A DNA stretch of 64,000 nt, taken from Hydractinia symbiolongicarpus (lineage: Eukaryota > Cnidaria > Hydrozoa > Anthoathecata > Hydractiniidae). Position numbers and translations under genes: made by a program. The stretch covers positions 13,077,001 through 13,141,000 of the forward strand of contig NC_079875.1 of the NCBI RefSeq assembly GCF_029227915.1, read 5' to 3'. This document shows positions 24,183-36,509 of the stretch, piece after piece; within the stretch, counting starts at the first letter, position 1; each line of letters starts with the position of its first letter. Under the pieces are notes generated by a model. It was given only the letters and a program-made list of their open reading frames with translations, did not search any database and was not told where the DNA came from.

Positions 24183-24300
24183 ACCGATGCTAGAAGAATG
24201 CATGACCGGTAAATTCCCATGGATTTGTTCCAGGGGCTAACGGCTAGTCTCTTTAATAATACTCGTATTCCGTCTGTCTGTCTCTGCGCAACATGGCGTC
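24183..24300 (+). mobile_element. Helitron-like 3' end joined to the 5' end of a second copy
   Basis: The segment has a decayed hairpin (cccatggatttgttccagggg) and ggctaacggCTAG, followed immediately by TCTCTTTAATAATACTCGTA and a (gtctgtct) run. The latter is the start of another unit. The direct 3'-to-5' junction is notable. Confidence 0.55.
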
Positions 24301-24599
24301 GCAAGTGGCACGACCCAGGAAATATCCCCGCAGCCTTGCAGCTTTATTTCGGATCGCGGCAGATCCCGTTTTTTACCGGCTTCGTTTTGACCGCTCACGC
24401 GTTATTGACCAATGACGAGGCTCGATTTTCACTAATAACTAATTTAAGTACTTCGCGGCCTCAACATGCCGACTCGTGCTACGCTTACAAAAGCCATTTT
24501 TGGTTTGAAAGTGATATTTTGAGGTTTGTAGGTCTCCTTTCGATCCTTTTTTTTTGTGCTATGTTAAGATGAATATTTCCTCCGTTTTCTAGCCATCTT

Positions 24600-27500
24600 A
24601 AAATCTTAAACAAACCAATTTTAAGCTATTGACTAGGTAGCTATAAACGTAGATTTTGAGGCAGCACGCTGCTTTTAAGGTAGCTAGCTATAGCTGTCTC
24701 TATTTATTTCTATTCTTTTAAAGTTTTTTTCAGTTTAGTATATTGTTATTTATTTCTATGTTGAAGTTGGGTCTACCTAGCTAGCTTCTCTGGCTAAAAA
24801 GTGAAAGTAGCTTAATGCAGTGTGGCTGCAACACAATTCTTAATTCTTATGCTAAATGCAGTTAGGCAGCTATCAATTTTATTACTGCTACGAAAACTTA
24901 TCCTGCAAAGTAAAAATCCTGAGTATTTTTTTTTAACTGAACATGATAACCACAGGCGGTTTCCTGAATTTTTTTTTTTTAACGGAAGTTGCGATAAAGT
25001 TTTTTGAAAACTTGTGTAACGCCTTTACTTATGTGCAACATTGTTAACCTATACTAAGCGCTCGGCTTCACAACTTTTACCAGGAACATTCCGTGAAAAA
25101 TAAAAACGGTTGGCCAGCTAATTTCGCTTTCACAGAGTAAGAGTGTTTAGGACTGCCATCACCTAATGATGTTTGCGGTCATAATAAAGCTTTGAGGATA
25201 AGTTAGTATTTTATTTAAAAACAAATTTGACAATCAATATTACTTTTTTAGCCCACTTTGCCGCATCCTTCTAATAATTACAGCCATATTTCATCTGCGT
25301 ATAGTAGCGTCACAATTCCATTTGGAATATCCGAGAGTATTTATTTAGAGTATCATTATTTCATGCTAAGAGGCGAATAGGGATGCACGAGGGAAATATT
25401 TACGACGGAAAAATCACTGTGAATTTTTCCACGCGTTAAGGTCTTATTTATTTTAATAACATCCGTTCAGATTCTCCTTTCTGTAACAAAAAAGCTTTAG
25501 AATTTTTTCGTAAAATATTCTTGATTTTTGGGTAAAATACCAGTTTAAATTTAAACTTTGTCGCAGCATGCACGCGTTAATGAAATAGCTCGTGAGATTA
25601 TTTCCGCTATTGCAGAAAACACAGTCCAATAGAACTGAGACTTTATGTTCCTTTAAAAACGTTCCAGTGCAAAGACTAATCGACTTTTTTATCATTAATT
25701 TGTTTCTTTATCTCCTTCCTTGTTTTTTTGCTTGTTTATGTGTTTGTTTGTTGTTGTTTGTCTGTTATATCAGTAAGATATATCAAAACTTTAAGAGCCC
25801 TTAAGGAATGTCAGCTAAAGCTGTAAAGCATAATGCTTCTCTTCTTTCTTATGTTATATTGATTGTTCGAAAATTTAGCCACAAGTGCTCTTGATTGCAA
25901 ATTTTACCAATTTAAGGGCCAAATTATTTTCTTTATTTAGTTACAATTTTTCACCTCTTAAATTAGCTTTAATATTTTTCTCAAAACTCTTCATTTTCTC
26001 ATCAAAGTCTGTTTGTTTTAAATCGTCTAAAAATTCATGGTAAAGTTTGCCAGTAGTAAATAAACCAAGAGCTGTTATGGGATAGTATTTCTCCATTTTG
26101 AGGAGAATAATTTTCTTCTTTTTATCTTGAGGAAATTTATACTTCCTTTCTCAATTCACTGAATTCTCGTGATATTATAATAATATTATATTAAAATTAT
26201 TATATTATAAGGATTTCATAAAGATTTTTAGGGGTAGTTTCGAGTAATGACCAATAAAAAAGCCTCTGAAAGGTATGGGGCCTAATTTTTTGGCATACAG
26301 GTAATAGTTAATAGATAAATATACAAACTCGGTCAGTATCAAAACCATGCAGCATGGCATGAAAAAAGTGTTTTCTCGGAAATTGTTTTTTGTTTCATAA
26401 AAGTAACGTATTTTATGACAACATAAGTATTGAAGGCACCTCTGGTTGAATTACTGCTCGAATAAGTTGTACATTAGATGCGTAACTAGTAGATATCATC
26501 ATATATTTTAACAGCAGATAGTGCAAATAATCTCTGTCCATCGTAATATTGTCTGCTCTGTTTCCAAACGACCCAAAATTTCATTAAGTTGGTCGGTCGA
26601 TATAACAATGGAATTTAGAGTATTACAACTGCACATTTTCGAAAATTATAGCACTGTGCCTCTGTTCACAGAAACACATTTGTTACAAATAACAGTATTG
26701 GACATTAATGTAATTTAATTCTTAGAATAGAAAGGAGCAGCCACACTCAAGGTGAGTAAGATTAAAGGCAGATGCTTATTACGTCAGAGATATCTGGCAG
26801 TGGAGATATTTGAGCCCTTAAAATAGAGTCGATATGTCGTCAAATATAAAAAAGTCTACCTATTTAGTCAACAATGCGTGATATCTGGAACGTTAGAATG
26901 AGGCACAACAATAATAATGGGTAATGGCCGTGGAGAGACAACGAGCATATATAATATTTTTTTGTTCCAGTTCTTTTACCTCTGTATTTCAAAATTCGCC
27001 ATCAAAAACTGGGTCAGTCGGATTGAACTCTTACACCAAATATTTGTGACATTGTGCTAAAAGAATACGAAAATGGGTTGTTACTGCCAAGACACAGAAA
27101 CTCAAAAATTTCTGTCTAATGTTGAAACTAAAACAAGTAATACCACACTACAACAGCTGTGGCCAACAGCGAGATGGTTAAATCCTTTCCTAGCTAAGAG
27201 AGCAGAGAAACTTTAATTGATTTAAAGATAGATATCTTTCAGCTAGGTACTTAGCTATTGCTTGTTATGAGCTGGCTAACTATGAAACAACGCTGCTTTA
27301 AAATGACGAGTATTATGCCAAAGATTTTTTTTAGCTAGCTACATACCCAAGCTAAACGGACTGCTAACTACCATGCCAGTGCTGCAGAGGCAAATTTGTG
27401 TTCAAATAATAATTTAAAGTACAAGTAGCTGTATACATTCTAGCTAGCTAGCAAAATCTTCAGAGAATTTTGTTATTTTATTAATAAGCTATATGGATCA

Positions 27501-28207
27501 TTCTTAAGCTTTGCAGTATATAGCTACCTAGTTGTGCAAAGTATTATATGCTGGCCAAAATGTTGTCGCAGTGAATATAGCTACGGATTTTCTTTCATCG
27601 TACAAAAATCTATTATCTTATAAAGATTTTTTTGCAGATTTTCAGGATTTTATTATAAAAAAAACGAGATCTAGTAAAAAATGATGTACACTGTGAAAGT
27701 AATGATATGTTTTAGTAATGATAGGTTATTGTTGTTGTATTGTTGTTGTAGCAGAAGTCTCCGGGGTGAATACTTAGTGCAGGGTAAGTACAGATATATA
27801 TATAAAACTAAGGTTAACTAACGTTAAGTGATTAATAAGGTGCATGATTTTTCGTTGCAAAAACATTTACATCATAAATGTAAAGGGAAAACAAACAAAT
27901 TCACGGAAAGGTTTGGTCTATTGTTGCACATTTTCCTCATTATTTATTTTTAACTATTATGTGATGCTTAAATAAAAATGACAACAAACGGCGTTGGAAG
28001 GCATTTTAAAATAAGAAATTGGCCAAGAAAGAAGTATTCGTAAAAGTTTTTACTGATGGAAGTTTAAAATAGGCTCCCTCCTTGAAACCTTTTTAGCAAT
28101 TCTTTAGTTCTAGCGTCCGAATTCTTAGTCATTTTTTTAAAAAATGATCACTGATGGATAAGTAAGAAATAAATTTTAAAAAAATGAAAGGCATCAACGC
28201 TAAACAT
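24600..28207. other. Gene-poor stretch
   Basis: No supported exons. A decayed Helitron-like hairpin lies at about 25370-25440 (gtgaatttttccacgcgttaa). A 47-codon frame at 27073-27216 starting MGCYCQ is too short to call. Confidence 0.4.
26209..26365 (+). repeat. Dispersed repeat, copy 2
   Basis: Second copy of the sequence at 14106-14265, sharing tttttaggggtagtttcgag and the gcctctgaaaggtatgg block with scattered changes. Confidence 0.8.
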
Positions 28208-28495
28208 TAATATTATTATTGAAAATATTTACCAAGGATAGCCTCTTCAGTTTCTGTTGGTACTGCTATTAACGAGGGTCCTGCGAAGGGGGTTCTAGTG
28301 CATTTAAAGCTCCTATTTAAACTACAAAATTCGTGCGAGCACAGCAATCGCTCAAAAAGACAAGAGTCCTATTTTCATACTAAGCGCTAAGAAGAAGGGA
28401 AAGATTTACACTTATCTCTGACATGACTCGGCCGGGGTTTGAACCCGCCACCTACCGCACTGACAGCGAACTTTCTTCCTCAAGGCTACCACAAT
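28208..28495 (-). mobile_element. tRNA-derived SINE, family 1
   Basis: The minus strand starts with a tRNA-like head (gtggtagccttgagg, then gcgggttcaaaccccggcc as B box). The body follows (gagcgattgctgtgctcgca, gcaggaccctcgtt, gaggctatccttggtaaat) and the element ends in an (AAT)n tail. It matches 61846-62150 along its whole length. Confidence 0.82.
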
Positions 28496-28499
28496 AATC

Positions 28500-29780
28500 G
28501 AATCCCAGATATGTAATTTTAGGATTGTCTTGAACTTTTACACGAAATACGCAATAACCACGTCAGCAGTAAAGACTGATTATCTTCATTATAATCAAAG
28601 TCATAAAATAAGTTGGGTTTTTTGTTGAAAAGCGTACAGGAGTTAAAAGAAGCGTTCCAATAGCAATGATGGAAGCCGATTGGGTAATCTCTCTATTAAA
28701 TGAACAAACCATAAACTGAAAACCTTGCTAGACTAATTTTAACCGGGGTTTTTTTCTGAGTGTAATAGTATTTTTGGAAATGGATGAAACTTAAAGGAGA
28801 TCCAAAACGGGCTAATAATTTTTTACTTTTGTGACTTACACGAAAGTCAAGCTACTGGCGTAAAAAAAGATGTACTGGCACTGAGGACAAAAACAACATC
28901 TACAATAAACCTAAATATCACATTGGACATCCTGAATACGACAGAAAAGTTCCCCGCGTGTAATTGATATGCATAATTCATGATATAAGCATTTACCATG
29001 TTATTAAATCAACCCTTCTGATGAAATAAGTTTTAACATTTTTTGAACTAGCTATCTATATTCGTTTAGATTTTGCATAGAAATATACAAGATTATTCGC
29101 ATAAAGCCACTCTAAGCAACGACGGTGATTTTAAAATCTTTTTAGAAGTAATAATTACCTTCTTTAAAGCTAGTAACATAACATTTTTACCAAATATAGT
29201 TTCTCGTGTTGTCGTTTGTTTCCTCGCCAAAACAAAATTTCGATTTACTGATACTTAACATATTATACAGACCCTAGCTCGTTTTAGCAGCAGCAAGTTC
29301 CTAATAAAAAACGTAATTGTCCATAAACAGGTTGCCCATTCAGTACAGTGTGTATAATTTCTTGTCACTTGATCTTTAGAGTGGTGTATTTAATACATAT
29401 CTTCATTTAGAATACATATGGATGGAGATTAACACCCATGTCGGAAATCTTACTTGTAGACCTTTTAATATTGATGCAAGATGTACCTTTTGCATAAATT
29501 AATATGGGCGAAATTTCGTTTTTTACATAAAATAACAATTTTTTTAAAACTGTTGAAGTTATTTATTGCATTACAAATATTTTTTGAAACATACACCTCT
29601 AAACATCCATACACGAGAACTAAAGTTATCAAAGCTGCCATCAAAAATCAAAATGAAAGCGTAAACTAAAATGAAAAGAGTATAATTTGTGTCTAAACGA
29701 TACAATGGTTTGTATTATTGATTTGTATCATTTTTTTTCCGAACGGGTGTGATAAATCATATTAAAGCATTGAGTTGATT
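28500..29780. other. Intergenic, no gene seen
   Basis: AT-rich, without a supported gene. It lies downstream of the minus-strand Tg-1 gene. Confidence 0.45.
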
Positions 29781-29793
29781 CTTTAATAGACAA

Positions 29794-29812
29794 TTTATTC
29801 TTCTTGTTTATT
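29794..29812 (-). terminator. Two poly(A) signals of the Tg-1 gene
   Basis: The minus strand carries AATAAA at 29812-29807 and again at 29799-29794, about 115 bases beyond the proposed stop codon. They support a last exon ending near 29780. Confidence 0.5.
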
Positions 29813-29925
29813 AGTAAGTAAAATTATGTACAAAAAGAGCCTATATTTTTTAGGATAAAATGATATGACAAAGTGGGGACATGGAAAATGACAAAATGTT
29901 TTAGACAGAAAGTAACACAATAATT

Positions 29926-32900
29926 TCAGCGGAAGCTTTGGATTCCTCTGTCAGCAACACACGAATCTTGACACCAAGCAGGACTTTTTTCATTGTACTT
30001 GTTTCCGAGCAATCTCACCGCTTCTATTGCATGAACTTCTCCTTCAACTTCGTGCGTTTCCTAATCAGATAAAAATGTAATGCTATGTGTCTTATCTGTG
30101 TTTACTACAATTCTCTTCATAAAGTGTTGGAAAATGACATTTTTTTTGTCATTTCTTAAAATGGCTAAAACCTCCGCCTGTGAAAGCTTAGCAGCCCATT
30201 GGTTCAAGAGCTCTACTTAGACAGATCTGTAGGGTGCGTGAGGAACGAGTGAGAAAAATGCGCTAGTTGAAGTTCCTTTGATGTCTGCATTATGGAACAA
30301 TAAACGCGGCGAATTGAAATTAACGCGGTGGATTGTCAGAATCCGGGATGTCGAGAGAATAGGCCATACTGAAGTCGGCAAGAATTATCGCGGTTAAAGA
30401 TTTGAAATGTAACGAAGTAACATAAGATTCTAAGTATGAAGTCTTAAGTCTCAAACCTAAGTGCAAACAAAACTTCTTAACCTTTCTTCCAAATTTACGA
30501 TACTGATAAAAAATATTTAATTTTTTAAAAAATTGTTTTGTGTATCATCAATTTGTCTTATAATACGCAAAAATGAGCACCTAAATTCAACAATACGATC
30601 GCGATGAAAACGATAGGTAGAAACTAAATTAAAAACTTTTCGTAAGCCTAAAAGATTTTATCTATACGATAAATGATTACACGAACACGTTAAATTATTT
30701 GCTCCAATATTATTGTTTTTCCTAGTCGGTAACCGGTGGATAAATCCACGGGTTCGCCCGTCCTTTACTAACCGCATTTCCTGTGTCACGCAACTGTGGT
30801 TACCATCTTGCGTAACAGACAGACAGACGGATACGAGTATTGTAATATAGATTAGTCATCAATCCGTGGTTGCTTCGGCATAAACGAGAGAACTTGTAAG
30901 CTAATAGTTAAAACTAGCTCTGCGTGACTGAGGAATGCTCTAACACTTTTCTTTCAAAATTACTACCTGTAGTAAAATGTTGATAAGACAAATAATAACA
31001 CATTTCAATGAAGGGCATTTTTCCAGACCATGAAACAAATGCAACGCATTTATATTTTACTACTTCTTAAGATAACTGCTAGGTGCAACTTTTGCCTAAA
31101 TAAATACCTGAACAATCCACATCTTGTCCTTTTCTAGTCCCAGGGATTTCTTCGCCACATAGTTCATCGACACACCAACAATATCCAGTAGATCCATGGC
31201 ATTGTTTCTTTTCGTAAGAGCCGTCGTCTTTACATCTTGGTACAAAAACACCAACCATACCGGAGTTGGTGAGGCTGAGTGCATGATCTCTTTCTGTTTC
31301 GCATTTTGACTTAGAATAAGCTACCAAAAAGGATATTAGGAAATTCATTCTTTTTTTGTTGAATGTTTCAACAACGTAATTTTCATATTCTCTCGCAAAA
31401 TTTAAATTCTTATTAAACTTTTGCAGCTACGTTTACATAAAAACCTAAAATTTAAGGTCCTATTGAAAAAGCCTTGAAACGGAATGCTCTATCGCTTTGC
31501 TTAAAATATGAGTACATGTAATGAAATGTTAAGAAGTCAAATAATAGCACATTTCGATAAAGAGCGTTTTTCCAGCACATCTAACGAATATATTGATTCA
31601 TATTCTACTACTACTTGAGACAAATCCTAGGAGTAGCTTTTGCCTAAGTGCTTACCTGAGCAATCCACGTCTCCTTGATCACGTCTCTTTCTACTCCCAG
31701 GGATTTCTTCGCCACATTGTTCATAGACACACCAACAATACCGAGTAGATTCATGGCATTGTTTCTTTTCGTAAGAGCCATCGTTTTTACATCCTGGTAC
31801 AAAAACACCAAGCATACCGGAACTGACGAGGCTGAGTGCATGAGCTTTTTCTGTTTTGCATTTTGACTTAGACTTGGCTAGAAAGAAGGATACTGAAGAG
31901 ATTCATTATTTTTGGTTGAACTTTGTAACATATCAGCTTAATGTTCATACTCTGTGGCTAAGTTTAGGTTTCATTTATTTTTTACAGCCACTTTCACATA
32001 AAAACCTTACATTTAAGGCCGTATGAAAATTCCTTGGAAAGGAACGCTCTAACACTTTTCTTTAAAAATTACTACCTGTAGTAAAATGTTGATAAGACAA
32101 ATAATAACACATTTCAATGAAGAGCGTTTTTCCAGACCATGAAACAAATGCAAGGCATTCATATTTCACTACTTCTTAAGATAACTGCTAGGTGGAACTT
32201 TTGCCTAAATGAATACCTGAACAATCCACATCTTGACCAGGTCCTTTTCTAGTCCCAGGGATTTCTTCGCCACATAGTTCATCGACACACCAACAATATC
32301 CAGTAGATCCATGGCATTGTTTCTTTTCGTAAGAGCCGTCGTCTTTACATCTTGCTACAAAAACACCAACCATACCGGAGTTGGTGAGGCTGAGTGCATG
32401 ATCTCTTTCTGTTTCGCATTTTGACTTAGAATAAGCTATCAAAAAGGATATTAGGGAATTCATTCTTTTTTTGTTGAATGTTTCAACAACGTAATTTTCA
32501 TATTCTCTCGCAAAATTTAAATTCTTATTAAACTTTTGCATCTACGTTTACATAAAAACCTAAAATTTAAGGTCCTATTGAAAAAGCCTTGATACGGAAT
32601 GCTCTATCGCTTTGCTTAAAATATGAGTACATGTAATGAAATGTTAAGAAGTCAAATAATAGCACATTTCGATAAAGAGCGTTTTTCCAGCACATCTAAC
32701 GAATATATTGATTTATATTCTACTACTACTTGAGACAAATCCTAGGAGTAGCTTTTGCCTAAGTGCTTACCTGAGCAATCCACGTCTCCTTGATCACGTC
32801 TCTTTCTACTCCCAGGGATTTCTTCGCCACATTGTTCATAGACACACCAACAATACCGAGTAGATTCATGGCATTGTTTCTTTTCGTAAGAGCCATCGTT

Positions 32901-35633
32901 TTTACATCCTGGTACAAAAACACCAAGCATACCGGAACTGACGAGGCTGAGTGCATGAGCTTTTTCTGTTTTGCATTTTGACTTAGACTTGGCTAGAAAG
33001 AAGGATACTGAAGAGATTCATTATTTTTGGTTGAACTTTGTAACATATCAGCTTAATGTTCATACTCTGTGGCTAAGTTTAGGTTTCATTTATTTTTTAC
33101 AGCCACTTTCACATAAAAACCTTACATTTAAGGCCGTATGAAAATTCCTTGGAAAGGAACGCTCTAACACTTTTCTTTAAAAATTACTACCTGTAGTAAA
33201 ATGTTGATAAGACAAATAATAACACATTTCAATGAAGAGCGTTTTTCCAGACCATGAAACAAATGCAAGGCATTCATATTTCACTACTTCTTAAGATAAC
33301 TGCTAGGTGGAACTTTTGCCTAAATGAATACCTGAACAATCCACATCTTGACCAGGTCCTTTTCTAGTCCCAGGGATTTCTTCGCCACATAGTTCATCGA
33401 CACACCAACAATATCCAGTAGATCCATGGCATTGTTTCTTTTCGTAAGAGCCGTCGTCTTTACATCTTGCTACAAAAACACCAACCATACCGGAGTTGGT
33501 GAGGCTGAGTGCATGATCTCTTTCTGTTTCGCATTTTGACTTAGAATAAGCTATCAAAAAGGATATTAGGGAATTCATTCTTTTTTTGTTGAATGTTTCA
33601 ACAACGTAATTTTCATATTCTCTCGCAAAATTTAAATTCTTATTAAACTTTTGCATCTACGTTTACATAAAAACCTAAAATTTAAGGTCCTATTGAAAAA
33701 GCCTTGATACGGAATGCTCTATCGCTTTGCTTAAAATATGAGTACATGTAATGAAATGTTAAGAAGTCAAATAATAGCACATTTCGATAAAGAGCGTTTT
33801 TCCAGCACATCTAACGAATATATTGATTTATATTCTACTACTACTTGAGACAAATCCTAGGAGTAGCTTTTGCCTAAGTGCTTACCTGAGCAATCCACGT
33901 CTCCTTGATCACGTCTCTTTCTACTCCCAGGGATTTCTTCGCCACATTGTTCATAGACACACCAACAATACCGAGTAGACTCATGGCATTGTTTCTTTTC
34001 GTGAGAGCCATCGTTTTTACATCCTGGTACAAAAACACCAAGCATACCGGAGCTGACGAGGCTGAGTGCATGAGTTTTTTCTGTTTCGCATTTTGACTTA
34101 GACTTGGCTAGAAAGAGGGATATCGAAGAAATTCATTCTTTTTGGTTGAATTTTTGAACATGTCAGCCTAATTTTCATATTCTGTGACTAAGTCTATGTT
34201 TTTTTTATATTGTACTACTACTTGTACATAAAAACCTACATCACTGTAGGAACGTATTTATACTTCACTACTTCTTCGTACAAATGCTAGGTGCAGTATT
34301 TGCCTAATTGCTCACCTGAACAATCCACATGTACTTGACCAGGTCCTTTTCTGGTTCCAGAAATTTCTTTGCCAGATATTTCATCGACACACCAACAATA
34401 CCCAGTAGAGGCCCAGCATTGTTCCATTTCGTAAGAGCCATCACTTTTACATTTTGGTACAAAGACCCCAATCAGATGGGAGTTGAGTGCTTGTTGTCTT
34501 TCTGCTTCGCATTGTGACGTAGTGTTAGCTACAAAGAGCAATATTGGAAAGATTCATACATTTTGGGTAAATTTTTGAACATGTCGGCGACTAAGTTTAA
34601 GTTTTATTTATTTTTAACAGCTACGTTTTTCAAATAATAAACAAAATCGCTATGCCTATCTGTCGCATACACACAAATGTAATAAAATTTTAGTTTAAAA
34701 CTTTAAGTAATTGATAAGCCTACGGAAAAGTCATCAAAGGCGGAAGAACAATGAAAAATATAGCTGGTCTCTTGATGGCTTGATGACGAGAATAGTGTAT
34801 ATAGAAAAAATTTTAACGAATTTGTTTACCCATTGCCTCTATTTTGTCTCTATTATGTAGAGCTAGAAACGTTGATCAAGAAAACGTATAAGATCTTGTG
34901 CTTTTGACGAAGGTTTGCAGAAAATCTTTTTGATGATATCATCATCTGTCTGTTCTAAAACTGTTGGGTTAACCAAGGCTTGGTTTAAGCAATTCGTTCT
35001 AGTTGTACTCAGGTGGTCTTAAGTTGTTTCTTAGCTCCTTAGTTGTTACATTTATACATTAGTTTGACATCAACGCCGCTATTATTAGCGATCGCAATGC
35101 ACTATAAACACAACCTAATCCCCAGGGTCTTTTGGTCCTTGAATCGTTGTTAGATTAATCAAAAAGGAAAAATGCAGTTGAAAGGAGGTTCAAACAGGCC
35201 GACACACACACAAATAATTTAATCACCTACTTAATTGTCTTGTTAAAGCATGGGAGCAGCCATTTTTTCTAGTCCACCAACTTTCTCCTGTGCAATACGA
35301 TGGCATCGCACTTTTGTCAAATGCAGGAATCTCAGGATCGTTGCCAGCTATTTCATAAGTCAAATGTGCGATTATAGCAAACACGAGAATCAACTTTGGC
35401 ACCATCTGAAAAACAGAAACAAAGTACATGCTTTTGTTAAAAAAACATGGATTCTAAGAATATTTGCCAGGAATTTCGCTTGGAAAACAATTATTCTAAT
35501 GCTTAGAACAATCGAGAAATAAGAGTAATAACCAGCCTAGCTCTCAGAGGTATGAGAAAGGTATGCATTACTATCAATATACTTTAAAAGGGAATTAACA
35601 AAAGATTTTAATATGTAGTTTGCTCCTCACCAT
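29926..35633 (-). CDS. Secreted protein with seven thyroglobulin type-1 domains
   Basis: Exons in transcription order: a leader exon ending at 35631 whose last codon is ATG (donor GTGAGG); 35405-35231 (MVPKLILVFAIIAHL signal peptide); then one Tg-1 domain each in 34528-34316, 34107-33886, 33550-33332, 32992-32771, 32435-32217, 31877-31656 and 31320-31108. A terminal exon at 30060-29926 is likely. All domain exons are flanked by phase-1 introns, so modules can be added without a shift. Each shows the Tg-1 pattern: a first Cys, GVFVP-type strand, DGSY-KKQC, YCWCV, GEEIPGTR and a last Cys. By family, such domains inhibit cysteine proteases (equistatin, thyropins) or act in matrix; which applies is unknown. 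Domain 1 has six Cys and the others seven. Joining domain 7 to the last exon by phase gives a short tail (GNARS, stop), while the 44-codon phase-0 frame there (SPAWCQDSC) would need an unseen exon. Confidence 0.8.
30722..30851 (-). mobile_element. Helitron-like element in the last intron of the Tg-1 gene
   Basis: The minus strand begins TCTATATTAC after an A. The interior has gtctgtctgtctg and gttgcgtgacacagg, then cccgtggatttatccaccgg and CTAG. It is 130 bases long. The base following the CTAG is G, not the usual T. Confidence 0.68.
31470..33700. repeat. 1115-bp tandem duplication within the Tg-1 gene
   Basis: A unit holding one B-type and one A-type Tg-1 exon plus introns is repeated at a spacing of exactly 1115 bases. 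The exons at 32992-32771 and 31877-31656 encode identical protein, as do those at 33550-33332 and 32435-32217, and the introns differ at very few bases. The outer pair (34107-33886 and 31320-31108) is older and more diverged. The boundaries given are approximate. Confidence 0.9.
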
Positions 35634-35708
35634 TAGCTTTTTGCGCAATATAGCCAATTACTTCTCCAATATCAAATGATTTTTAAAGAATGAGATACAT
35701 GGGACAGT

Positions 35709-35715
35709 ATTTATA
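35709..35715 (-). promoter_or_regulatory. TATA box of the Tg-1 gene
   Basis: The minus strand reads ggctataaatactg. A start site about 25-30 bases downstream (near 35685) would give a short leader exon ending with ATG at 35631, just before a GTGAGG donor. Confidence 0.5.
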
Positions 35716-36055
35716 GCCTGTACGCTGTGTATACTTCATTAGTTGCGGTTTTTCATTCCCGAAACCTCCTTATCAACCTCTAGCCAAATTTATCCGGTTT
35801 TGAAAACAAGTTTTAAGCCGTTTTTATATTCGGACTACTTTAGCTAAATCCGAAACATGACAAAATTATGCTTCTCGACAGTGACTATTAACTTGTAAAA
35901 GGTGGATTTTCGTTCCAATTATTCCTGTACTCGCACATTCATTCTCAACATTCTGTGGTAAAAATGCTCTGGTTAATTTCCAGCTTTATTTTGCGACGAT
36001 ATTAACACTATTTTAGCCCATGCAGTGTATTCTGTTGCAAACCCCGCCGTTATTA

Positions 36056-36185
36056 TAGTTCGGTGCCTCGTGGATAAATCCACGGGGTCGGCAGTCCTTT
36101 ATTCACCGCATTTAGTGGGTCTCGCTACTTACGGTATTATTTTGACGCACAAACAGACAGACGAACGGCTATTTTTAAAGAGAAG
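36056..36185 (-). mobile_element. Helitron-like copy
   Basis: The minus strand has the (gtctgtct) run, gaccccgtggatttatccac and gaggcaccgaac in place of the usual ctaacgaCTAG, so the 3' end is mutated. Confidence 0.5.
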
Positions 36186-36284
36186 AATTTTTTGCAAAAA
36201 AGAAAGAAATCTTTCGTTGTCAGTCTCTCTTCTTATAGAGTTTCCTTTACATTTAATAATTCAATATTATGATTAGCTTTTTTT

Positions 36285-36500
36285 TTACAAAGACATTTTG
36301 ACGACCGCATCAATAGGAACTGCTTCTATTTTACTTCGAGCCTGATTGCACGCTGTAGAATAATGCAATAACTGTTTGAATTCTGCATGTGCATGTTTAC
36401 ACCGATTTACTGTCTCAAATATACGCGTAAGCGTAAAAATAGATTGAATGGAAACCCGCTTCAAGAAGGCCTTGTTTAGTCTCCGTATAAAGTCATCCAC
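36285..36500 (-). CDS. Unidentified candidate exon
   Basis: A 71-codon frame ending in a stop, with ordinary protein-like composition (FIRRLNKAFLKRVSIQSIF; Lys/Arg-rich, few low-complexity runs). It has no ATG and no clear acceptor; a stop lies five codons upstream. It could be a terminal exon or a transposon remnant. I recognise no family. Confidence 0.2.
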   Translation of the reverse strand: MDDFIRRLNKAFLKRVSIQSIFTLTRIFETVNRCKHAHAEFKQLLHYSTACNQARSKIEAVPIDAVVKMSL

Positions 36501-36509
36501 CAGGAAAAA

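Noticed and set aside
27073-27216. 47-codon frame starting MGCYCQ (possible lipid-modification start)
   Set aside because: Too short, with no splice, promoter or family support; expected by chance.
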